NCBI GenBank assembly: GCA_029560455.1
Contig: JAKQKW010000440.1
Location: forward strand, 1 to 13,559
Length of the DNA stretch: 13,559 nt
Direction of reading: 5' to 3'
Source of the DNA: Candidatus Rifleibacteriota bacterium
Lineage (GTDB): Bacteria > Riflebacteria > Ozemobacteria > Ozemobacterales > Ozemobacteraceae
Shown: piece after piece, positions 1 through 5,492 of the stretch
Layout: every line of letters starts with the position of its first letter
How positions within the stretch are numbered: the first letter of the stretch is position 1
Notes under the pieces: generated by a model
What the model was told of the DNA's origin: nothing
The model's input: the letters and a program-made list of their open reading frames with translations, nothing else
Database searches by the model: none
Position numbers and translations under genes: made by a program

Positions 1-22
1 CTATCAGTCGGGTTGCTTTTTT

Positions 23-158
23 GCTGACAGGAGGTCAGCGATACTCGGCGGCATCAGGATAGATGCTGCCGGGTGCTCCAGCCAAGAATGTTTTTATCAA
101 GTTTTCGCTCAGCAGAACCGCTCTATCCTGCGCGGTTCTGCATAAGCACATCCTGTGC
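23..158. repeat. Cluster of four hairpins with AGGA/TCCT loops
   Basis: Four inverted repeats lie close together. They are GCTGAC/GTCAGC (23-28/34-39, loop AGGAG), GGCGGCATC/GATGCTGCC (about 47-55/62-70, one G-T pair, loop AGGATA), GCAGAACCGC/GCGGTTCTGC (112-121/132-141, perfect) and GCACA/TGTGC (146-150/154-158, loop TCC). On the plus strand the first two show AGGA in the loop; on the minus strand the last two do. The nine bases CAGGATAGA around loop 2 are exactly complementary to TCTATCCTG in loop 3, as expected of related units in opposite orientation. The hairpins are read directly from the sequence. Whether they are interspersed palindromic repeats, an RNA structure or protein-binding hairpins is not decided. 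Confidence 0.6.
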
Positions 159-277
159 AAAACAAGCTTACGAAAAAGCAATCCCGACTTCTCCCCGTGC
201 CTACTATTACAAACGATTCTGCTTTTGATTTGCAGCTATCAATAACTAACCACGCCAGAAAATTTTGCCCGTCAGCT

Positions 278-344
278 AAAGTGAAAAAATTCACAACGAT
301 TCTGTATGTAATTATATATGAAAGTGAAAAAAATCACAACAATT
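278..344. promoter_or_regulatory. Two tandem CRP-like palindromes upstream of the 429 gene
   Basis: A 24-base direct repeat (278-301 and 321-344, 22 of 24 identical) contains in each copy the palindrome GTGA-N6-TCAC, at 281-294 and 324-337, with an A-rich spacer. The centres are 43 bp apart, close to four helical turns, so two dimers would sit on the same DNA face. GTGA-N6-TCAC is the core of the CRP-family consensus (TGTGA-N6-TCACA), and both copies continue to TCACA. A weak -10-like TAGAAT lies at 386-391, which would place the nearer site around -67 of the 429 gene. No CRP-family regulator is encoded here, so the binding protein is inferred. Confidence 0.5.
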
Positions 345-428
345 ATCTGGCTTTAATTTTTATGCAGCGAAAACCATGCTTATGGTAGAATTTGACGTAG
401 ATCGGGTAGAGCGGATGGAGGAGTCACT

Positions 429-1082
429 TTGAAGAACCGAATAGCTAAAAGCCTGGGCAGTCTTGCCCTGCTGGTTATACTTCTTGCTCTGCTGGCTTTT
501 TCCCGGCCGCTTCTGGCGGTACAGTGCCAGGCTGGGCCATATCTGGTCAATGTCGAAGTTCGCAATTCGATTTATCTGATGGTCCCGCACGCACTGGTAA
601 AGTGCAGTCTGTCGGGGCATAACATCAGGGTTTCTGCAAGTGCGCCCGGTTATGTGCCTCAGATTAAAGAGATTCGCACGATGCCTGGCACCAGTTCTTA
701 TTTTGCCACTATTCGTCTTGCCGACCGCGAAAAGCGCATCGATATTCTCGATTACAACTATAAGCCGATTGTTTCTGCCTATGTCGACCGGTTTCAGGGT
801 GGCACGCCTGCGCATCTTTACGCCATAAACCTCATGTTGCCGGTCAAAACCTGGCCGCACCCGAATGCCGGCAACGTCAAGGTTAATCAGCCTGGTTACG
901 GCTGGCCCATTCAGCTTTCGTGTGATATCAGCCTGCTCGAAGATTTTTACCGGGTGCGCCTGCTGATCGACCGGGCAGTTCTCGACGACCCGAAAGACCA
1001 CCTGCTGGTCTACGTGAATACGGCCGAAGACGCTGCCATGAAGCAGCGTTTCAATGAACTGCACCGCGACAGCGATCTGTGA
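429..1082 (+). CDS. Exported protein of unknown function
   Basis: This encodes 217 residues from a TTG start. TTG is chosen because a strong Shine-Dalgarno GGAGGAG (417-423) lies five bases before it and the signal peptide begins directly there. Residues 1-30 form a typical Sec signal peptide: basic start MKNR, hydrophobic core about 9-24, likely cleavage after LLA (about residue 30). A Cys follows at 33, but the preceding residues (AVQ) do not make a good lipobox, so a soluble periplasmic or secreted protein is more likely than a lipoprotein. Residues 60-105 contain an ASAPGYVP stretch and alternating hydrophobic residues that could be a beta-sandwich of the PEGA/carboxypeptidase-regulatory type; this is inference. 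No catalytic motif is recognised. The CRP-like sites upstream suggest regulated expression. Confidence 0.75.
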   Translation: MKNRIAKSLGSLALLVILLALLAFSRPLLAVQCQAGPYLVNVEVRNSIYLMVPHALVKCSLSGHNIRVSASAPGYVPQIKEIRTMPGTSSYFATIRLADREKRIDILDYNYKPIVSAYVDRFQGGTPAHLYAINLMLPVKTWPHPNAGNVKVNQPGYGWPIQLSCDISLLEDFYRVRLLIDRAVLDDPKDHLLVYVNTAEDAAMKQRFNELHRDSDL

Positions 1083-1102
1083 TCTGAAACAAATCTTTGC
1101 GA

Positions 1103-1267
1103 CCTAGTCCTCTGTCACACAAGAATTAGAGGGTTCTTCGTCATTCCCGCGTTTATGCCCCAGAGGGTACAGGCGGGAATCTAATTTTAAACAGCACAGA
1201 TCCCTGCCTTCGCAGGGATGACGTAATGAGCGCCTATTCTTAAACTCATATATGACAAAGGACTAGG
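1103..1267. mobile_element. MITE-like element with 15-bp terminal inverted repeats
   Basis: The left end CCTAGTCCTCTGTCA (1103-1117) and right end TGACAAAGGACTAGG (1253-1267) are inverted copies with one mismatch, bounding 165 bp with no coding capacity. Inside are two further palindromes: ATTCCCGC/GCGGGAAT (1143-1150/1173-1180) and ATCCCTGC/GCAGGGAT (1200-1207/1212-1219, loop CTTC). An outer CGTCAT (1139-1144) pairs with ATGACG (1218-1223). Terminal repeats around nested palindromes and no ORF fit a miniature inverted-repeat element moved in trans. No clear target-site duplication is visible, and no cognate transposase is in the window. It begins about 20 bp after the stop of the exported-protein gene and could also act as a bidirectional transcript end. 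Confidence 0.6.
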
Positions 1268-1401
1268 GTTTTGTTCGTCGTGAATTGCTGTTTACGGCAG
1301 ATGCACAGCCGAAATTTTGCCTGTGCCGTTCGTGGCGCTCGTCAATAAATACTTAAACTCGATTCACCCAGGCCCGAAGCTTTGCGGTCGGTTTTTTGTA
1401 C
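1268..1401. other. Short non-coding stretch between MITE and lysozyme-like gene
   Basis: No gene is supported. A weak inverted repeat GCACAG/CTGTGC (1303-1308/1321-1326) lies downstream of the minus-strand gene that ends at 1402. It could help end that transcript, but no T-run follows it. Confidence 0.35.
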
Positions 1402-2265
1402 TTAACGCTGAGGCTGTGAGTAAGTTTGACACCTGCGCGACCAGCCAGCGAGCCAGCGTTTTTCATTGCGTTCAGGCGGGCTGTTGGCAACACGCCGTGT
1501 TAAAACTCTGACCGCCGCACGCGAGAATTCTTCAAGGGGGCTGCCGTTGCCCATTTCCTGCAGAACCTGCAGCAGGCCCCAGCCATGCCCGTTGTATTTT
1601 TCGGCGGCTGAGGTGCCTTCGCCTTTGAAGTTCACGTAGTCCATCAGCGCGTAAAACCCGTCTGGCTGCTCAGCGACCCGGTAAAAATTTGTAATTATCA
1701 GCTTGCGGTCAGCGCCTGAGCTTTGAGAAAGCATTTGCGGCAGAGCTTTTTCGAGTCTGAGGGCAGCAAAGCGCACCTGATGATTTATTGTCTGGGCGAG
1801 AAAACGGCGCAGCTCAGTCATCAATGGCCCTGAGAATGCCCGCATAAAAGTCTTGCGGTCAGACCAGGGGCACCCGTTTGCTCTGGCGAGAAAACCCGGC
1901 AGTTTGACACCCTGCTGGCTGATGAAGCGCAGCAGTTCCGGAAATGTTTCGACAAATGGGCCGGTTTTTCCGGCCGGGTACCAGATAAAATGGCCGATTC
2001 CGAGGGATGCGAAGTCTTCGCCCTCGTTCCAGGCGGTCAGGCCTTCATATTTTCCGCCTGATTCGTTCTGCCAGATCAGTCTGCCGATTCTCGCCGCCTG
2101 CTGGTCTGAAAGCCGTATTGGCTGCCTGTAGTTATCATCGATATGATAGTCTGTGATCGATGTATGCTGCGCCTGCCGCCTGTTCTGCCCTGTCGCCGCC
2201 TGCAGGCAGTTGCCGAAAAGCATGAGAATGAGAATATAAATTGTTAATACGGGTGCTTTTTTCAT
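1402..2265 (-). CDS. Exported lysozyme-like protein (putative)
   Basis: This encodes 287 residues with an N-terminal signal peptide (hydrophobic core about 5-18, likely cleavage after LQA near residue 23); a Cys at 20 follows FGN, a poor lipobox. Residues 62-100 recall the catalytic region of T4-type lysozymes. There is a Glu (E68 in the NESGGK stretch) and, about 20 residues later, an acidic EGEDF segment followed by LGIGHFIW (88-95), matching the GIGH turn that follows the catalytic hairpin in that superfamily. The likely role is peptidoglycan cleavage in the periplasm, but only this motif supports it and the rest (100-287) is not recognised. The ribosome binding site is weak. The ATG at 2265 is chosen because it begins the signal peptide. 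Alternative: a conserved exported protein with a lysozyme-like fold but no enzyme activity. Confidence 0.6.
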   Translation of the reverse strand: MKKAPVLTIYILILMLFGNCLQAATGQNRRQAQHTSITDYHIDDNYRQPIRLSDQQAARIGRLIWQNESGGKYEGLTAWNEGEDFASLGIGHFIWYPAGKTGPFVETFPELLRFISQQGVKLPGFLARANGCPWSDRKTFMRAFSGPLMTELRRFLAQTINHQVRFAALRLEKALPQMLSQSSGADRKLIITNFYRVAEQPDGFYALMDYVNFKGEGTSAAEKYNGHGWGLLQVLQEMGNGSPLEEFSRAAVRVLTRRVANSPPERNEKRWLAGWSRRCQTYSQPQR

Positions 2266-2355
2266 GATTTGCCCAGCTTAACTGCAAATACTGCAGATAC
2301 GCAACAAGATGCTTTCGCGATAGCCCGTCTGATTTGTTTGTGTTATATTGAATTC

Positions 2356-2433
2356 AGCCCTCCTGAAATAGCGGGCAAAATATAGAGATTCAAGACCTTT
2401 TTGTTGAAACGGCTTCATTTTGAAGCCGTTTTT
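2356..2433 (+). ncRNA. Candidate small RNA ending at an intrinsic terminator
   Basis: An extended -10 element TGTTATATT (2341-2349) would start transcription near 2356, and a perfect terminator ends near 2433, giving about 78 nt. No plus-strand gene ends nearby to explain that terminator: the closest upstream one stops at 1082, and the gene between is on the minus strand. The first bases contain CCCTCCT (2358-2364), complementary to strong Shine-Dalgarno sequences, as in small RNAs that block translation starts. No good -35 hexamer is present. It could instead be an attenuated leader of the gene at 2498. This is inferred from sequence signals only. Confidence 0.35.
2406..2433 (+). terminator. 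Intrinsic terminator
   Basis: AACGGCTTC (2408-2416) and GAAGCCGTT (2422-2430) form a perfect nine-pair stem with an ATTTT loop, followed by a T-run to 2433. Orientation is plus, because the T-run follows the stem on that strand. Confidence 0.8.
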
Positions 2434-2482
2434 CCTTTGCTCCGGGTGCGCTTATCTGCGCAGTCTAAAAATGCAGAAACTA

Positions 2483-2491
2483 TGTTATAAT
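2483..2491 (+). promoter_or_regulatory. Extended -10 promoter giving a leaderless start at 2498
   Basis: The element TGT-TATAAT combines a consensus -10 hexamer (2486-2491) with the TGn extension. No clear -35 is seen, which extended -10 promoters tolerate. The usual start point, seven bases after the hexamer, falls on the A of the ATG at 2498. There is no Shine-Dalgarno in the six bases between. Confidence 0.6.
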
Positions 2492-2497
2492 CAACTC

Positions 2498-2851
2498 ATG
2501 AAACGCATTCTGCTGGTAATTTTTTTAATTCTCGGCCTTTGCCAGGGTTTCTGGCACGCTGACGGTGAAATGTTTCTCTGCCGCCTCGGCGTGGGCGAAC
2601 TTACCATTGGCGAGGCTTCACACGAAGGAGCGATTCTTGGCGCCCCTCGAACCAGCAGAGATATTTCGGTCTTTCTCGCGGGTAACCGGCAGCAGTTCAA
2701 TTTTATTGCCAGCCAGGAAATCGACCCGCTGCCTGCCCCTCCGGTTGCCTGGTATGCTTCGGCCCCAGGCCAGAACCGTCGCTCTGACCAGGCACGTCAC
2801 CCCGATGAATGGGGCCTGACGGTTTTATGCCTGCCGCGCAGCGACGGCTGA
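2498..2851 (+). CDS. Small exported protein of unknown function
   Basis: This encodes 117 residues starting MKRILLVIFLILGLCQG, a signal peptide or N-terminal anchor with a hydrophobic core at about 4-16. The frame is open further upstream, but that part runs through the terminator and promoter and is unlikely to be translated. The ATG at 2498 sits six bases after a perfect -10 hexamer and has no Shine-Dalgarno, so a leaderless mRNA is expected. The mature part (about 20-117) is rich in Arg, Pro and Ala and holds no family motif I recognise. It heads a same-strand cluster with a small membrane protein (94 bp downstream) and a Na+/Ca2+ exchanger, which may be co-transcribed. Confidence 0.55.
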   Translation: MKRILLVIFLILGLCQGFWHADGEMFLCRLGVGELTIGEASHEGAILGAPRTSRDISVFLAGNRQQFNFIASQEIDPLPAPPVAWYASAPGQNRRSDQARHPDEWGLTVLCLPRSDG

Positions 2852-2945
2852 CTTTTCTTTTCCGGTCACAGTCACAACTTTTCCCTCTTTTACTGACTGC
2901 CCTGTCTATGGGCGGTCGCGACTGTAATCTGAAAGGAAACCATCT

Positions 2946-3080
2946 ATGGATAATCATAAAAACGACCTCAATCAGTTCGATAATGGCGAATCTCCGGCTG
3001 ATCTCTTCAAAAAGATCGTTATTACCACCGTTGTTACCTGCGTGGTCGGCTGGCTGGTCATGTATTTCGGTCTGATTTAG
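2946..3080 (+). CDS. 44-residue single-span membrane protein
   Basis: This short gene reads MDNHKNDLNQFDNGESPADL, then FKKI and a hydrophobic segment (about residues 24-44) to the stop TAG at 3078. A Shine-Dalgarno AAAGGAAA lies about seven bases before the ATG, nearly the same leader as that of the exchanger gene at 3170. The first 20 residues are polar and acidic. The Lys pair at 22-23 before the membrane span predicts a cytoplasmic N-terminus with the C-terminus at or beyond the membrane. Small membrane proteins beside transporters often bind and tune them (KdpF and AcrZ are known examples); such a role here is inferred only from position, 89 bp before the exchanger. Confidence 0.6.
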   Translation: MDNHKNDLNQFDNGESPADLFKKIVITTVVTCVVGWLVMYFGLI

Positions 3081-3102
3081 ACCCAATCTGCTTTTTGCGC
3101 CC

Positions 3103-3135
3103 GGCGGGTGGGCTGAATTTTGCAGCTCGCCCGCC
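3103..3135. other. GC-rich hairpin between small protein and exchanger genes
   Basis: GGCGGGTGGGCT (3103-3114) pairs with AGCTCGCCCGCC (3124-3135), with two non-Watson-Crick positions and a nine-base loop. No T-run follows, so it is not a standard intrinsic terminator. It may protect or partly attenuate the transcript entering the exchanger gene. Confidence 0.45.
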
Positions 3136-3169
3136 ATTAACCGCATGAATCAAAGTAAAAGGAAACTGC

Positions 3170-4135
3170 ATGCTTTTTAAACTCGAACTCGGATATTTTG
3201 AAATTGCCGCCATGATCGGTGCCGGCCTCTATCTTCTAACGACCGCTGCTGACTGGCTGGTAAGCGGTGCCTCTAATCTGGCTAAACGCCTGGGGGTTTC
3301 GTCTCTGGTAATCGGTCTCACGGTTGTCGCTTTCGGCACCTCGATGCCGGAATTCGTCGTCAGCGTCGATGCCAGCCTGAACAACAACCCCGGTATCGCG
3401 GTCGGTAACGTCGTCGGTTCGAATATTTTCAATATCGCTCTGATACTCGGTATTGCTGCACTGATCCAGCCGATTTCATGCAGCCGGTCGGTTATCAGAC
3501 GTGATGTGCCGGTGATGATCGGCGTGGCCGGCATGATGTGGTACATGTCACTCGACCGCATGATCTCCCGCCCCGAAGCGGCTCTTCTGTTCTCTCTGTT
3601 GATTGTTTACACAGTTTACAGTTATTACAAGGCGAGGACTGAGCCTTCTGCCGAAGAAAGCAGCGAAGGCGACGAGCCTACTACGCTGTTTGCAGAGCTG
3701 CGGCTGATTTTTTTCGGCCTTGTGGCGATGATTGCCGGCTCAAAGCTGCTGCTGCATGGTTCGGTAGCCATAGCCAGGGTTGCCGGTATCTCTGACGAAG
3801 TGATCGGCCTGACCCTGATTGCGGCCGGAACTTCGCTGCCAGAAATGGCAACTTCGGTCGTGGCAGCTATGCGTGGCAAGTCGGATATTGCCATTGGCAA
3901 TGTCGTCGGCTCGAATATCTTCAATATCCTCGGCATTCTTGGCCTTGCAGGTATGGTTCTGCCGCTTCAGGTTTCTGAGCATATGGGTAACATTGACTGC
4001 CCGGTAATGTTCATCGTCTGCCTGGGCTGCCTGCCGATCATGCGCACCGGTCTGAAAATTACCAGACTCGAGGGAATAATCCTTCTGGCTTCCTACGCGG
4101 TTTATACCTGGGTGCTTTTTCAGACTCCAGTTTGA
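3170..4135 (+). CDS. Na+/Ca2+ exchanger, CaxA/YrbG family
   Basis: This is a 321-residue inner-membrane antiporter, the usual length for bacterial members, that exchanges Ca2+ for Na+ (possibly with K+ or H+). Both inverted alpha repeats are intact. Alpha-1 has GTSMPE (56-61) and GNVVGSNIFN (79-88); alpha-2 has GTSLPE (220-225) and GNVVGSNIFN (243-252). The Glu in each GTSxPE box (E61, E225) and the Asn in each GSN box are the ion-coordinating positions known for this family. About ten membrane spans are expected in two halves, joined by an acidic cytoplasmic loop (about 155-175, with SAEESSEGDE). The start has a Shine-Dalgarno AAAAGGAAA seven bases upstream region. It ends seven bases before the stop of the convergent gene at 4143. 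Ion selectivity cannot be told from sequence alone. Confidence 0.93.
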   Translation: MLFKLELGYFEIAAMIGAGLYLLTTAADWLVSGASNLAKRLGVSSLVIGLTVVAFGTSMPEFVVSVDASLNNNPGIAVGNVVGSNIFNIALILGIAALIQPISCSRSVIRRDVPVMIGVAGMMWYMSLDRMISRPEAALLFSLLIVYTVYSYYKARTEPSAEESSEGDEPTTLFAELRLIFFGLVAMIAGSKLLLHGSVAIARVAGISDEVIGLTLIAAGTSLPEMATSVVAAMRGKSDIAIGNVVGSNIFNILGILGLAGMVLPLQVSEHMGNIDCPVMFIVCLGCLPIMRTGLKITRLEGIILLASYAVYTWVLFQTPV

Positions 4136-4142
4136 GCCAGTT

Positions 4143-4817
4143 TTACTGAAGAGCGGCGATAATCTGTCTGAGTTCTGAAACAGGTTCGAGAATGGTATCG
4201 GGGGAAAGCGCGGCCGTGTCGCTGCTGATTTCTCCCATGCGCTTCAGGCAATCGATCATGGTGCTCTGACTGAGCTTTTTTCTGAAAGACTCGGTCTGCT
4301 CAGGAATCGCCAGCCCAAGCGCAGAAGGGGTTTCGACGACGCGTTTTTCCATCAGCATGTCGATAATTTCTTTCTGCGCCGGCAATGCTATTTTGCCCTG
4401 TTTTGCGGCGAAGAAAAATCGCAGAGAGGTGCCGGCAAGCTCTGAAGTGTCTATGCCTTCAGGCATTTCAGTTGCGTGCAGGCTTTGGGTAAGGCTTGTG
4501 TGTAAAAGAGTCAGCAGCAGTGGCCCATTGTAAAAGGCTCGCAGAACTGTAAAGCCTTTCAGCGGTGAAATCGCGCCTGATTCGATCTGCCGGGCGAATT
4601 CGCCAGTCATGGTTACAAGCTGCCTGCTGGTTTCGTCGGTGACAGAAAAGCGCTCAGAGAGGCTTTCGCCCTGCCAGCGCAGGCATTCGGCCATGCCCCA
4701 TCTGAAAGTCTGCAACCCGCGAATCGCGACAAAACCGGTTAATACAATCACAGCCAGTATCAGAAGCAGTCCGATTTTTATAAAACCGGCGTGGTTGAGC
4801 GCTTTTTTTTCAGACAT
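4143..4817 (-). CDS. Membrane-anchored protein of unknown function
   Basis: This encodes 224 residues beginning MSEKKALNHAG. The frame is open for another 196 codons upstream, but I reject that extension: it lacks signal or domain character and overlaps the divergent phosphatase gene and its promoter. The ATG at 4817 has a Shine-Dalgarno GAGG (complement of 4825-4828) seven bases upstream. One membrane span (about 11-31) follows a short basic N-terminus, so the remaining 190 residues are probably periplasmic. They are mostly helical-looking, with heptad-like stretches near 48-75 and 185-224, and carry no enzyme motif I recognise. It is divergent from the phosphatase genes with a shared regulatory region, which hints at linked expression, but no functional link is shown. 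Confidence 0.7.
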   Translation of the reverse strand: MSEKKALNHAGFIKIGLLLILAVIVLTGFVAIRGLQTFRWGMAECLRWQGESLSERFSVTDETSRQLVTMTGEFARQIESGAISPLKGFTVLRAFYNGPLLLTLLHTSLTQSLHATEMPEGIDTSELAGTSLRFFFAAKQGKIALPAQKEIIDMLMEKRVVETPSALGLAIPEQTESFRKKLSQSTMIDCLKRMGEISSDTAALSPDTILEPVSELRQIIAALQ

Positions 4818-5135
4818 TTTTTTGCCTCGCAGGCGAAAATAATTGCAACAGGCAGGTTCGAGTTTAACATATCTGCCCTGACATGAAAAAGTATTCACAG
4901 ATATTGCCAGGGCAATCGCATTAACCCACTGGATTCGATTTCTAAGGCCGAAATAACTCATGTGAATTTTTTCACTCCAACATCTGTGTCCGGAAGGAGT
5001 AAAGATGGGCATCTTGTCTGGATAAGGGACACTGGCATTTAAGTGCGATTGTTTGCAGAAATTCAGCATTGCAGAAATTTTCTGCCGGCCGAAAATTGTT
5101 TTGAGATTGTCGGTGGCTTTGTTTATACTCAGGGC
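4818..5135. promoter_or_regulatory. Divergent intergenic region with CRP-like site and palindromes
   Basis: TGTGA-ATTTTT-TCAC at 4961-4975 has the CRP-family spacing, and its 14-bp core (4962-4975) is the exact reverse complement of the core at 281-294. A 14-bp palindrome ATTGCC-AG-GGCAAT lies at 4903-4916. TTGCAGAAATT occurs twice at a 16-base interval (5053-5063, 5069-5079), the second copy starting a small hairpin GCAGAA/TTCTGC (5071-5076/5080-5085). These elements lie between the two divergent starts and could act on either gene. No clear promoter for the minus-strand gene was recognised. Confidence 0.5.
5101..5129 (+). promoter_or_regulatory. Sigma-70-type promoter of the phosphatase genes
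   Basis: TTGAGA (5101-5106) and TATACT (5124-5129) are separated by exactly 17 bases, each one mismatch from consensus. The expected start point falls on the A of the ATG at 5136, six bases after the -10 hexamer, predicting a leaderless transcript. Confidence 0.7.
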
Positions 5136-5492
5136 ATGTCTGTTTCTGCAAAGTCTGTCGACAGCACAGGATACTCGATCACGAGAGCTGTGCTCTATGT
5201 TTGTCTGATTATCTTTCCATTCATTATTCTTTATATTGAAATGGAAAGGTTTTTTGCGCTCGAAATTGCCGACCGGCGCAGCGAAATTTTTGACAAGGCC
5301 GGCAGACAGCTTCTCAGATTCAGCGAATATACAGATGATGCAAGGTTTTTCCATCTGCTGCTGCAGAAAAGCTTTGCGGCAGAAGCGACTCGGAAAAACA
5401 CGCAAACCTGGCTTGCCGGGCGGTCACAGATGCTTAAAAAGCTTTTTCCCGAGACCTTTACGTTCATTTCTGGGATAAAAGCGGCAATCTGA
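5136..5492 (+). CDS. N-terminal fragment of the first multi-sensor phosphatase
   Basis: This frame gives 118 residues from ATG 5136. A membrane span (about 17-36) is followed by the start of a periplasmic domain. The earlier GTG at 5043 is rejected because the promoter lies between the two. The frame ends at TGA 5490-5492, overlapping the ATG of the next frame (TGATG). Reading on in the other frame from about 5459 gives YVHFWDKSGNLM, continuous with the downstream protein and aligning without gaps to RWVIWNADSEVV (residues 100-111) of the paralogue at 8017. The last ten residues here are therefore probably out of frame. The fragment and the next entry most likely form one gene broken by a one-base loss, unless the shift is a sequencing error or programmed. 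Confidence 0.7.
   Translation: MSVSAKSVDSTGYSITRAVLYVCLIIFPFIILYIEMERFFALEIADRRSEIFDKAGRQLLRFSEYTDDARFFHLLLQKSFAAEATRKNTQTWLAGRSQMLKKLFPETFTFISGIKAAI
5438..5491 (+). other. Frameshift interval in the first phosphatase gene
   Basis: The downstream frame has a TAA at 5435-5437 and the upstream frame stops at 5490-5492, so the shift must lie between. The best junction is at 5457-5461: adding one T to the TTT at 5457-5459 joins FPETF to YVHFWDK. The joined protein would be 961 residues. No canonical X-XXY-YYZ slippery heptamer was found in the right phase. The nearest candidate is a run of A (5436-5440), which is not followed by a clear stimulatory structure. Confidence 0.7.

Larger units (their letters stand above)
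1..428. other. Non-coding region ahead of the first gene
   Basis: No convincing gene is seen here. Short open frames on both strands lack ribosome binding sites and recognisable sequence. The left 160 bases hold the hairpin cluster, and roughly 200-370 is AT-rich and holds the two CRP-like palindromes. A small inverted repeat ACCAT/ATGGT (373-377/382-386) sits just before the coding region. Confidence 0.6.

Noticed and set aside
23..158. CRISPR-like array
   Set aside because: The units are hairpins of differing stem sequence and length, not identical repeats with regular spacers.
360..1064. Long open frame antisense to the exported-protein gene
   Set aside because: It has no ribosome binding site and Arg/Gln-rich low-complexity-like sequence, while the plus strand has a strong Shine-Dalgarno and signal peptide.
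2420..2497. Upstream extension of the small exported protein
   Set aside because: It would start inside the intrinsic terminator and run through the promoter; the signal peptide begins at 2498.
3103..3135. Hairpin before the exchanger gene as a terminator
   Set aside because: No T-run follows the stem on either strand.
2703..3146. 147-codon minus-strand frame
   Set aside because: It is opposite two plus-strand genes with proper signals, and its sequence looks non-protein-like with no start signal.
5043..5135. GTG start for the first phosphatase
   Set aside because: It lies upstream of a near-consensus promoter, and the added residues do not resemble a signal or sensor region.
4818..5405. 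196-codon upstream extension of the minus-strand gene ending at 4143
   Set aside because: It overlaps the phosphatase gene and its promoter, has no domain or signal character, and a good Shine-Dalgarno precedes the ATG at 4817.
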